A DNA stretch of 64,000 nucleotides, from the NCBI RefSeq assembly GCF_024585165.1, contig NZ_CP029008.1, positions 1,426,001 through 1,490,000 on the forward strand, read 5' to 3'. A model generated the notes under the pieces. It was not told the origin of the DNA. It was given only the letters and a program-made list of their open reading frames with translations, and did not search any database. Source of the DNA: Bradyrhizobium sp. WBOS07. Its GTDB lineage: Bacteria > Pseudomonadota > Alphaproteobacteria > Rhizobiales > Xanthobacteraceae. This document shows, one piece after another, positions 18,970 through 26,758 of this stretch. A program made the translations under genes and the position numbers. Numbering within the stretch: the stretch's first letter is position 1; the number at the start of each line of letters is the position of its first letter.

Positions 18970-20396
18970 GCCTGCATGACTCCTTCGCTTGCCTGCGCGG
19001 CCAGCGCCGCGCGGATGCCGTCGATCTTTCCGTTGCGGTAGAACAGATTGTAGGTGTCGAACGGAATGATCGCGCCCTGCTCCGTCACGAAATGGATGCA
19101 GCTGCGCTTGACGTTGCCGACGCAGAAATTGAAGCGGTCGAGAAACTGCACGATGGTGACGCGGAAGACGTTCTCGTAGGACAGCCCGTCCGGCACCTGA
19201 AAGCTCGGCAGGCAGCACAGGAGTTCGCAGACGCGCTCGCTCGTGTTCAAAGGCCCCGACGACAGCGAGAACAGATCGACGAATTTTTCCCGCAGCATCG
19301 GATATTTCTCCGGGCTGATGGTGTTGGGCATCACCGCGACCAGCTGTTCCTGCGGGATCAGCGAAGTCAGCGGCAGCACCTTCTCGCCGTTGCGCAGGCC
19401 ATAGCCGATCGAGATGCTCTCGGGATTGCAGGGCAGCGGAATCATGTCCTTGTCGCCGAACACGCCGGTCTCGATCACGCGCTTGCGGATCTCCGACAGC
19501 ATGATGCGGTCGGTCTTGCCGTCGAAATTGTCGTTGCGCCCGGCGTCCTGTACCGGCTGCAGCGTGACGCCGCGCACGCATTTCCAGGTGAGTGCGTGGC
19601 GGACGATGTCGCCGATCTCGGCATCGTTGACGCCGCGCTTGATGGTCGCGACCAGCGTGGTCGACACGCCGTAATGCTCGAGATTTTCCAGCGCCTGCTG
19701 GCGGATCCTGCGCAAATCCGCGCCGCGCAGATCGACCAGCGCGTCGCGCTGCAGCGAATCGAACTGGAGATAGACCTCCAGCCCGCGCTTGTTCTCGGCC
19801 AGCCGCGCCACGAAATCCTTGTCGCGCGCGACGCGCAGGCCGTTGGTGTTGATCATGACGTGGCGGATCGGACGTGCGCGCACCGCGTCCAGGATCGCGA
19901 AGAAATCCGGATGCAGCGTCGGCTCGCCGCCGGAGATCTGCACGAGATCGGGCTCGCCCTCGCTTGCGACCAGCGCGTTCAGCATCTTCTCGATCGTTGC
20001 GAGCGGGGTGAATTTGGTTCGTGCCGGCGAGGATTCCGCAAAGCAGACCGGGCAGGTCAGGTTGCAGTGCTCGGTGATCTCGATCAACGCCAGGCACGAA
20101 TGCTGCTCGTGGTCGGCGCAGAGCCCGCAATCATAGGGACAGCCGAATTCGGTGCGCTGCTGGAATTGCAGCGGCCGATCGCCGGGCTTGATGAAATCCT
20201 TGCACAAGCGCCAATAGGCGGCATCGGTCGACACCAGCGTGGACTGGACGCCGTGCTCCCTGCAGCGCTTTTCGTACCAGACCTCGTTGTCCTGGATCTG
20301 GATCTTGGCCGGCACCAGCTGCAGGCAGGTTTCGCAGAGAGATTGGGTCTGGCCCCAGAAAATATAGGGACGCGACTTACGCAACGGCGCGTTCAT
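18966..20396 (-). CDS. Class D-type radical SAM enzyme of the MJ0619/Tes family
   Basis: At 476 residues it matches the architecture of MJ0619 and tetraether-lipid synthase (Tes). An N-terminal Cys-rich region has SLCETC (20-24), KRCREHG (Cys45) and GCPYDCGLC (86-93) followed by His96 and Cys101. Next is the radical SAM CxxxCxxC in HCNLTCPVCFA (Cys111, 115, 118), then ISGGEPTLHPD for SAM binding, INTNG, and VYLQFDS. A C-terminal Cys-containing region (VKRSCIHFVTEQGAIIPFD) follows. The family removes H from, or joins, unactivated carbons of lipids or cofactors. It lies between, and overlaps, an Lgt-like gene upstream and a small membrane gene downstream. A MoaA-like or peptide-maturase role is the less likely alternative. 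Confidence 0.85.
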   Translation of the reverse strand: MNAPLRKSRPYIFWGQTQSLCETCLQLVPAKIQIQDNEVWYEKRCREHGVQSTLVSTDAAYWRLCKDFIKPGDRPLQFQQRTEFGCPYDCGLCADHEQHSCLALIEITEHCNLTCPVCFAESSPARTKFTPLATIEKMLNALVASEGEPDLVQISGGEPTLHPDFFAILDAVRARPIRHVMINTNGLRVARDKDFVARLAENKRGLEVYLQFDSLQRDALVDLRGADLRRIRQQALENLEHYGVSTTLVATIKRGVNDAEIGDIVRHALTWKCVRGVTLQPVQDAGRNDNFDGKTDRIMLSEIRKRVIETGVFGDKDMIPLPCNPESISIGYGLRNGEKVLPLTSLIPQEQLVAVMPNTISPEKYPMLREKFVDLFSLSSGPLNTSERVCELLCCLPSFQVPDGLSYENVFRVTIVQFLDRFNFCVGNVKRSCIHFVTEQGAIIPFDTYNLFYRNGKIDGIRAALAAQASEGVMQA

Positions 20397-21109
20397 GCAA
20401 GTAACTCACTTTGCAAGCGTCTCGCTTTGGACGCCGTCGCCAGCATGACGCCGGCGTAGAGCAGGATGGACAACGACAGCAGGTGAAACAGGGTGAAGGG
20501 GCCGATCAGCGTGCCGTAGGGCTTGAGGAATTCCCATAGGAAGCGTTGCGCTCCATAATAGGCGAGCGCCAGGTAGAAACCATTGGTGATCGTGAACGCG
20601 TTCCGGTTCAAGACCGCCAGCACATAGACGAGCGCGAACAGGGCCATGGCCGCGCTCTCGTAGAGCTGGACGGGATGGCGCAGAACGCCGTCGCCGAAAT
20701 CATGGCCGAAAGGCAGCGTGGTCGGCGTGCCATAGGTGAAGTCGTCGAGGCCTGCGAAATAGCAGCCGAGCCGGCCGATCGCGATGCCGACGGCCAGCGG
20801 CAGCGCAAACCGCGCGCCGGTGCGCAAGGTGATGCCGGCGGTCCATTTGTAGAGCTCGATCGCCACGATGCCGCCGGCCAGCGCGCCCTCGACCGAGCGC
20901 GCAATGCCGCTCTGACCCGACAGCCACAGATTGGCGGAGCCGAACAGATAGGCGCCGAGGCCCGCGCCGAACACCAGAGCGGCGATGTAGGGCAGCGCCG
21001 AGGATTGCGCCGGAAACCGCAAACCCCGTCGCGCCAGCCCGTAGGCGGCCGCGGCCGCCCCCAGCCACGCCAAGACGTCGAAGATGGTGTGAAGCAAAGC
21101 CCCGCTCAT
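20393..21109 (-). CDS. Prolipoprotein diacylglyceryl transferase (Lgt)-like membrane protein, diverged active site
   Basis: This 238-residue, multi-spanning inner-membrane protein is shorter than usual Lgt (about 280-290). The family signatures remain in altered form: GRLGCYFAG (112-120) replaces GRxGNFxNGE, RHPVQLYE (144-151) is conserved, and RFLWEFLKP (189-197) is the conserved C-terminal Arg/Glu helix. The loop normally carrying the essential His (SFHGGLLG) reads SVEGALAG, with Glu74. It therefore probably binds phospholipid but may not modify prolipoproteins. Start chosen at ATG 21107-21109; a TTG six codons earlier is possible. Its stop overlaps the radical SAM ATG as ATGA. Confidence 0.82.
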   Translation of the reverse strand: MSGALLHTIFDVLAWLGAAAAAYGLARRGLRFPAQSSALPYIAALVFGAGLGAYLFGSANLWLSGQSGIARSVEGALAGGIVAIELYKWTAGITLRTGARFALPLAVGIAIGRLGCYFAGLDDFTYGTPTTLPFGHDFGDGVLRHPVQLYESAAMALFALVYVLAVLNRNAFTITNGFYLALAYYGAQRFLWEFLKPYGTLIGPFTLFHLLSLSILLYAGVMLATASKARRLQSELLA

Positions 21110-21181
21110 GCCGGGGATACTAGCCAAGTTCCGGCCGCGCGGGATAGTGCGCCCGCGCGTCTTGTGCCGGGGAAGAACTCG

Positions 21182-21946
21182 CTACCCCGCCTCCCGCTCC
21201 TCGGTCGGGTAGACGCCGCGCAGCACCTCTTCGAAGTGCATCTTCACCGCGTCGTTGCAGAGGCAGGCGCGAAGCTTCAGGCCGTCGCGGTTGCGAACCA
21301 GGATCGATCCGCGCCGCGTGTCGAGAATCCGTTCGGCCTTGAATGATTGAAGCACGCGGCTGGCATAGGAGCGGCCGACGCCGAGCAGCGTCGCGAGCTG
21401 CTCGTGGGTCAGCGGCACGCTGCTCTCGTCGCCGGTCCGCTCCATCGCCGCCAGAATCCATTTGGCGGTCCGCTGCTCGATCGAATGGATCGCGTTGCAG
21501 GCGGTCGACTGGAAGATCTGCGCCAGCATGCAATCGGCATAGCGGGCAAAGATGTTGCGCAGCGAGGCCGAGCGCAGCTTGGCCGCTTCCAGCTTGGCGA
21601 CATGAACGCGCGCGAACGGCCCGCCGAATTTCACGCAGATCCGGGTATAGGCCGGCAGGTAGCCCTCGCTGACGATACCGCCCACCGCGCCTTCGCGGCC
21701 GACCAGGATGGTTTCGACGTCGCGGCCGTCCTCGTTCGGAACGAGAAAGGTCGCGAGCGACGGTCCGCAGGGGAAGTGGACGACCTGGACGTCATCGCCG
21801 GGATTGTAGAGCAGCTCGCTTGCCGCGCAGTCCTCGACGGAGACGTGAGGTGCGAGCAGAGCGTAGTCGGCTTGGCTCAAACGCCGCAGCAGATTGTTGG
21901 CCGGCCGGCTCTCGACCTCGATCGTCTTGTTGATGCGCGCGTCCAT
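21182..21946 (-). CDS. Crp/Fnr family transcriptional regulator
   Basis: This is a 254-residue regulator: an N-terminal cyclic-nucleotide-binding-fold beta barrel (about 25-145), a long dimer helix, and a C-terminal winged helix containing LTHEQLATLLGVGRSYASRV (given in part) as the recognition HTH. No Fnr-type N-terminal Cys cluster is visible, so it is not an obvious oxygen sensor. The ligand pocket also lacks a clear cAMP PRARTS motif. It is 72 bp upstream of, and on the same strand as, the Lgt-like/radical SAM operon and may be its regulator or first gene. Confidence 0.88.
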   Translation of the reverse strand: MDARINKTIEVESRPANNLLRRLSQADYALLAPHVSVEDCAASELLYNPGDDVQVVHFPCGPSLATFLVPNEDGRDVETILVGREGAVGGIVSEGYLPAYTRICVKFGGPFARVHVAKLEAAKLRSASLRNIFARYADCMLAQIFQSTACNAIHSIEQRTAKWILAAMERTGDESSVPLTHEQLATLLGVGRSYASRVLQSFKAERILDTRRGSILVRNRDGLKLRACLCNDAVKMHFEEVLRGVYPTEEREAG

Positions 21947-22125
21947 CGTGAACCCCCTTCTCCTCCGGATCTTAGCGAGTTCCGTCGCGTTCCTGCGTGC
22001 ACAAGTGAACAGACTGGAGAACGGCGATGTGGTGGGTTTCGTTCCGGGAACCCCCCGATGCGCTACAGGCAGGCATCGTGTCGCGGCAGTCCTGATCCAA
22101 AACCCCCCACCTCCAAGATCTGATC

Positions 22126-22509
22126 ATGGCACCCCTAGTTCCCGATGGCACAGGCCGGCCGGCCGACGTCCTGATTGTCGAAGACGACCCCATCATCGCG
22201 ATCGATTTCGAGGATCGCCTGCTTGGATTTGGCGTCGCCGTTGTGCGGACCGTCGGGTCGGTGGCTCAGGCGCTGGGCGCCATTGTCGAGCGTGCGCCCG
22301 ACTTCGCGCTGCTCGATGTCGAGCTGATCCGCGAGACCAGCTTTGCGGTCGCCGAACGGCTTCTCGCCCTGAAGATCCCGTTCGTGTTCGTCACCGGCTA
22401 TGGCGCCGAGGCGCGCATTCCGCCCGAATTCTCCGGTCAGCCACGGTTGCAGAAACCGTGTTCGAGCGATGCGCTGGAGGCGGCGTTGCGCACGCGCGAC
22501 GCCGATTAG
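22126..22509 (+). CDS. Single-domain response regulator (CheY-like)
   Basis: The 127-residue receiver has the acidic pair in VLIVEDDPIIAIDFED, the phosphoacceptor Asp in FALLDVEL, a Thr switch in VFVTGYG and the conserved Lys in LQKPC. There is no output domain, so it must act by protein-protein contact, as in stress-response or two-component signalling by PhyR-like or FixJ-like partners. It is divergent from the Crp gene and convergent with phoD. No cognate kinase is adjacent; the window's orphan hybrid kinase is 22 kb away. Confidence 0.87.
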   Translation: MAPLVPDGTGRPADVLIVEDDPIIAIDFEDRLLGFGVAVVRTVGSVAQALGAIVERAPDFALLDVELIRETSFAVAERLLALKIPFVFVTGYGAEARIPPEFSGQPRLQKPCSSDALEAALRTRDAD

Positions 22510-22532
22510 ACCCGTTTTGAGGGCTCTAGCCG

Positions 22533-24074
22533 TCAGCTCTGCTTCGGATCGAGCGTCGTCGACCACAGCGCGACATCGGCGCGGTCGCGCAACGTCACAA
22601 TCATCTGGCCAGAGGTCCCGTCGATCTTGACGTGACCGAAGAACTGCATGCCCGCCGAGGGCGGCAGGTTCTGGCTGTCCTTGCCCGGCGCCTTGACGAA
22701 GCGCACCTCGGGTCCAAAGGTGTTGTCGAGCGCGTTCGGACCGAATGTGCCGGCATGCAGCGGCCCCGACACGAATTCCCAGAATGGCTCGAAATCCTGG
22801 AACTGCGCCTTGTTCGGATGGTAATAATGCGCGGCGGCGTAGTGCACGTCGGCGGTCAGCCACACCGTGTTGCTGATCGGCGCCATCTTGATGAAGCGCA
22901 GGATGTCGGCGATCTCGAGCTCGCGGCCACGCACCGGACCGTCGCCTTGCGCGACGGCTTCCGAGCCGCCCTTCGAGGTGTCCGATACGATCAGGCCCAG
23001 CGGCATGTCGGAGGCGATCACCTTCCAGGTCGCGCGCGAATTGAGCAGGCCGCGCTTGAGCCAGGCGATCTGGTCCGGGCCAAGGAAATAGCTGGCGGGG
23101 CCGTAAGCGGTTTCGAGATTGGGGCCGTTCGCGCCGCGATAGCTGCGCTCGTCGAGCATGAACACGTCGAGATGCGGGCCATAGGAAATCTGGCGATAGA
23201 CCCGGCCGGGCTCATGGATGCTTTCGCGCAGCGGATACATCTCGTGGAAGGCGCGCGCCCCGCGCGCGGCGAGCAGCGCGATGTCGCGCTCCTTGTAGGC
23301 CGCCGGCAGCTCTTTCGAGGGCGACCAATTGTTGGTCACTTCGTGATCGTCCCACTGCACGAAGATCGGCACCTCGGCATTGAAGGCGCGCAGATTGTCG
23401 TCGGTGAGATTGTATTTGTGCGCGGCGCGGTACTCGTCGAGCGTCTCGGCGACCTTGGCCTTCTCGGGGATGGTGACGTTCTTCCAGATCTTGCCGTCGG
23501 CGAGCTTCACCTCGGATGCAATCGGGCCGTCGGCGTAGATTGTGTCGCCGGAATGCAGGAAGAAGTCCGGCCGGTGCTTGCGCATCGTCGCGAAGGTAAC
23601 CATGCCACCGTCGTCGGGATTGATGCCCCAGCCCTGGCCGGCGACGTCTCCGCCCCAGACGAAGCTGACGTCGCGGCGGTCGGCCGGCGCGGTGCGGAAA
23701 CGGCCGACGACCGCCTCGCCCTCGACCGCGCTGTGCGCGAGATCGCGGAAGCGGACGCGGTAAAAGATGTCCTGGCCGCCCGGCAGGTTCTCGATCAGCA
23801 TCTTTGCGGTGAAGTCGCTCTCGGGGAGCGCCGCGATCGGCGGCAGCGCGCGGGCATCCCTGAACGTGTCAGTCGTCGCCACCTCGACCAGCATCTGCGC
23901 CGGCCGGTCGGTGCGCGCCCACACCACGCCGCCATCGACCGTGACGTCGCCTGACTGTACGCCGTGAGTGACCCTTGGCCGATCGGCCGCGCGCGACAGG
24001 TAAGGCATCGCGATGGTGCCGAGCGCACCCGCGCCGGTGGCGAGGAAGCGGCGACGGGAGAATTTGATGTTCAT
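22533..24074 (-). CDS. phoD: PhoD-type alkaline phosphatase/phosphodiesterase (Tat-exported)
   Basis: The 513-residue protein begins with FSRRRFLATGAGALG, a clear Tat signal, then a fibronectin-like N-domain (about 35-135) and the PhoD catalytic domain. Metal-ligand motifs are FVWGGDVAGQGWG, FFLHSGDTIYADGP, VQWDDHEVTNNW and TADVHYAAAHYY. PhoD enzymes use Fe/Ca to hydrolyse phosphomonoesters and diesters in the periplasm, supplying phosphate. It is downstream of the TAXI gene across a repeat at 24097. Confidence 0.9.
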   Translation of the reverse strand: MNIKFSRRRFLATGAGALGTIAMPYLSRAADRPRVTHGVQSGDVTVDGGVVWARTDRPAQMLVEVATTDTFRDARALPPIAALPESDFTAKMLIENLPGGQDIFYRVRFRDLAHSAVEGEAVVGRFRTAPADRRDVSFVWGGDVAGQGWGINPDDGGMVTFATMRKHRPDFFLHSGDTIYADGPIASEVKLADGKIWKNVTIPEKAKVAETLDEYRAAHKYNLTDDNLRAFNAEVPIFVQWDDHEVTNNWSPSKELPAAYKERDIALLAARGARAFHEMYPLRESIHEPGRVYRQISYGPHLDVFMLDERSYRGANGPNLETAYGPASYFLGPDQIAWLKRGLLNSRATWKVIASDMPLGLIVSDTSKGGSEAVAQGDGPVRGRELEIADILRFIKMAPISNTVWLTADVHYAAAHYYHPNKAQFQDFEPFWEFVSGPLHAGTFGPNALDNTFGPEVRFVKAPGKDSQNLPPSAGMQFFGHVKIDGTSGQMIVTLRDRADVALWSTTLDPKQS

Positions 24075-24096
24075 GGCTGGCTCGCGGATCTCTCGC

Positions 24097-24175
24097 TGTC
24101 ATTCCGGAGCGCGCGAAGCGGGAATCCGGAATCTCGAGATTCCGGGTCTGGTGCTTCGGACCATCCCGGAATGAC
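24097..24175. repeat. Palindromic repeat, TGTCATTCCGG...CCGGAATGAC
   Basis: The arms CTGTCATTCCGGAGCGCG and CCATCCCGGAATGACGG are complementary at their ends. Inside, GGAATCCGGAATCTCGAGATTCC forms a second, near-perfect palindrome. It separates two minus-strand genes (the TAXI receptor and phoD) and overlaps neither. Confidence 0.75.
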
Positions 24176-24225
24176 GGCAAACCAATATCGAGGCAATGTG
24201 ACGCCGCGACTACGCGCGCCGGAGC

Positions 24226-25671
24226 TCAGGCGTTGCCGGCGGCCCGGAACTGCGTGCCCGCGCGCTGCAGGTTCGGCGGCAGGCTGAACAGCACCGCCTT
24301 GCGGTCGGCAACGGCGGAGTGGAACTGATCCAGCGCGATGTTGAAGGCGGTGAGCGCGCCTTCCTCGATCGCGCCGTGATCGTAGCAGCGCAGCGTGTCG
24401 CGCAGGATGTCGTCGGCTTCGGCCTGCATCTGGTCGAGCTCTTCGGTCGTCTCGCACTTGCGCGCGGCCGCGATCATGTCGAGCAGGCGCTCGCGCTGAT
24501 GATTGTTGCTGTCGCGCTCATCCTTTTTCAGGTAGCCCGCGAACCAGGCGCCGACCGAGCCCATGGCCGACAGCGCCATCAGGCTCCACCAGATGTAGTC
24601 GCTGTATTTGTCGAGGAAGGTCTTTTCCTCGCCGTCGACGAAGGCGGCCGCACCCGGATGCACCGGGATCACCGCATCCTTGTCGGTATCGGGCGTTTCG
24701 ATCTTCGCCGCGAGCGGGAATTCGGTCACCAATTGCTGACGCACGGCGAACAGCTGGCGCGTGAACGCCGCGATGGTGGTTTCGGACACGCCTTTGCGCG
24801 CCACGACGTGGTGCGAGAAGCCGATGGTCTTGATCTCGTCCTCCGGGCGGGCGGGCGAGCCGCCATAGGTGCCGGCGGGAATCTCGGACGCCTCGTAGAT
24901 CGGGTGGTTCTGCGCGATGGCATCCGCCGAATCGATGGCGATGAAGCTGGGCGCGCCGAAATCCTTGCTGGAGGCGGCGATCGCATCCGCCGTGATCTTG
25001 CTGTTGACGGGGCCCGCGGCGAGATAGACATCGGCCTTCTGGCCCTTGATCGCCTCGGCAACTTCGTTGGCCGGAAATTGCACGATCTCGACCTTGGCTG
25101 GATCGACGCCGTATTGCTGCAGGATCACCTTGAGCAGATTGACGTTGGCCTGGGTGCGGCCGACCACGCCGACGCGATGGCCGGCGAGCTGCGAGATCCT
25201 GGTGATCTTCGCGCCGCGCTTCTTGCCTTTGCCCGGGACGGACCACAGCACCACGACGTTCTTGCGCAGGGTCGCGACCGCCTGCGCGTTCTTGGGCACA
25301 TCGACGTCGCCGCGCACGATGGCGAGATCGACCTTGCCTTCCGCGAGCGCATTGGCGCTGGCCGTGGCGCCGTCGGTCTGAATCGGCCGCAGTCGCACCT
25401 GGCCCTTGCTCTGGCTGAAGGCCTGCGTCAGCGCCTGCACGACCTTGACGTCGTCGCTGTTGGCGGGGCCGACCGCGATCTTCAGCGTCACCGGACGCAT
25501 CGCGAAGTAATAGCCGCCGGCGAGCGTGCCGACGATCGCAAGCACGAATGCGAGAGACACCAGGGCCGTCTTCCGCGCCGCAGATCGCGGCGAAGGCGGA
25601 GGGGGCGCTTCGGCCAGGTCCAATCCCCCGGTCATCGATCTCCCAAACAGGCGCTTGAGGCTCAGTTTCAT
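24226..25671 (-). CDS. TAXI-family TRAP solute receptor with two membrane anchors
   Basis: The 481-residue protein has an uncleaved-looking N-terminal membrane helix (about 36-57), a periplasmic TAXI receptor domain (62-350; VTLKIAVGPANSDDVKVVQA is its start and the SQLAGHRVGVVG strand is typical), then a second helix (359-380) and a 100-residue, acidic, coiled cytosolic tail. Standard TAXI receptors are about 320 residues, soluble, and sit beside a fused TRAP permease. None is here. It may signal substrate presence instead of feeding transport. Ligand unknown. Confidence 0.8.
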   Translation of the reverse strand: MKLSLKRLFGRSMTGGLDLAEAPPPPSPRSAARKTALVSLAFVLAIVGTLAGGYYFAMRPVTLKIAVGPANSDDVKVVQALTQAFSQSKGQVRLRPIQTDGATASANALAEGKVDLAIVRGDVDVPKNAQAVATLRKNVVVLWSVPGKGKKRGAKITRISQLAGHRVGVVGRTQANVNLLKVILQQYGVDPAKVEIVQFPANEVAEAIKGQKADVYLAAGPVNSKITADAIAASSKDFGAPSFIAIDSADAIAQNHPIYEASEIPAGTYGGSPARPEDEIKTIGFSHHVVARKGVSETTIAAFTRQLFAVRQQLVTEFPLAAKIETPDTDKDAVIPVHPGAAAFVDGEEKTFLDKYSDYIWWSLMALSAMGSVGAWFAGYLKKDERDSNNHQRERLLDMIAAARKCETTEELDQMQAEADDILRDTLRCYDHGAIEEGALTAFNIALDQFHSAVADRKAVLFSLPPNLQRAGTQFRAAGNA

Positions 25672-25818
25672 CTTGGCCGGCGATTTACGCCCGCAATTGT
25701 AGCAAATTTCTTGTCCGGCGGGGTTACATCTCCGTCATGGTTAGCGGATGGCCGAAATCCCCGTATGAACCCGGGCCGTACGCAAGGTGTTAGGGTAAAG
25801 TTCCCCTGAAGGACGGAG

Positions 25819-26115
25819 ATGACCATGGCAGAACGGCTCTCGGCGGAGGCGCGCAAGCAGGCGCTCGGCGGACTTCCGGGCTGGACCGAGGTTCAGGGCC
25901 GGGATGCCATCGGGAAGACCTTTATCTTCAAGGATTTCAACGAGGCGTTCGGCTTCATGACCCGCGCCGCGCTGGTCGCCGAGAAGATGGATCACCACCC
26001 CGAATGGCGCAACGTCTACAAGACGGTGGAGGTGGTGCTGGCGACCCACGACGCCGGCGGCGTCACGGCGCTCGACGTCGCGTTGGCCAAGGCGATGAAC
26101 GCGATCGCGGGCTGA
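25819..26115 (+). CDS. phhB: Pterin-4a-carbinolamine dehydratase
   Basis: The 98-residue protein has the [18 protein letters not shown] signature (His-His-Pro active site) of PCD/DCoH. It dehydrates 4a-hydroxytetrahydrobiopterin for phenylalanine hydroxylase recycling, though phhA is not in view. CTGAAGGACGGAG precedes the start; ATG codons at 25819 and 25825 are both possible. The gene is divergent from the TAXI receptor gene. Confidence 0.93.
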   Translation: MTMAERLSAEARKQALGGLPGWTEVQGRDAIGKTFIFKDFNEAFGFMTRAALVAEKMDHHPEWRNVYKTVEVVLATHDAGGVTALDVALAKAMNAIAG

Positions 26116-26216
26116 GACCTTGCCGACGTCTTGCAGGGACAGCCGACATCCCCATCTTGTGATCAGCCAGGATGCGGCGGTCCGCCGCCTTGGGCTGAAC
26201 GGGGAGTTTGTCGAAC

Positions 26217-26600
26217 ATGGCTGCCGAACACAGCGTCGGTTTCGAGCCGGCCGATCGGCTCGCGGAAGATCGCGAAGGCGTGCGCCGCCGCTTCTGGCGC
26301 AAGCTGAAGCGTGTCGCCGCGCATCTGCCCTTCGCCGAAGACCTGCTTGCGGCTTATTACTGCGCGTTCGACCGGCAGACGCCGCGCCACGTCCAGGCCT
26401 CGCTGCTTGGTGCGATCGCCTATTTCGTCCTGCCGTTCGACTTCGTCGCCGACGTGATGCCGATGCTCGGCTTCGCCGATGACGCCGCCGTGCTCGCCAC
26501 CGCCATCCGCATGGTCGCCGGCCACATCACGAGCGAGCATCGCGAAGCCGCCCGTGCCGCGCTGAAGCGTGGGGTGGATGAGGCGGGGGAAGTCGCGTAA
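26217..26600 (+). CDS. DUF1232 (YkvA) family membrane protein
   Basis: This is a 127-residue protein with one conserved hydrophobic hairpin around YFVLPFDFVADVMPMLGFAD, the DUF1232 signature (Pro-Asp... and a terminal DD). Function is unknown. The ATG at 26217 was chosen over an in-frame TTG at 26208 because GGGGAG ends 10 bp before it. A palindromic repeat follows 20 bp after the stop. Confidence 0.85.
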   Translation: MAAEHSVGFEPADRLAEDREGVRRRFWRKLKRVAAHLPFAEDLLAAYYCAFDRQTPRHVQASLLGAIAYFVLPFDFVADVMPMLGFADDAAVLATAIRMVAGHITSEHREAARAALKRGVDEAGEVA

Positions 26601-26620
26601 TAGCTTGCGCTACAAGCACA

Positions 26621-26727
26621 CTGTCATGCCCCGGCTTGACCGGGGCATCCAGTACGCTGTGGCCTGTCAATTCAATCGCAACTGTCTGTGGAATACTGGG
26701 TCGCCCGGTCAAGCCGGGCGACGACAG
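26621..26727. repeat. Palindromic repeat between convergent genes
   Basis: CTGTCATGCCCCGGCTTGAC at the left pairs with GTCAAGCCGGGCGACGACAG at the right. GGCATCCAGTACG and AATACTGGGTC inside also pair. The element lies between the convergent DUF1232 and quinone oxidoreductase genes, where it could act as a bidirectional terminator, though no T-run follows. Confidence 0.75.
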
Positions 26728-26758
26728 TGAGCGTATGGCGAGTGCGTTCCTCGCATCC

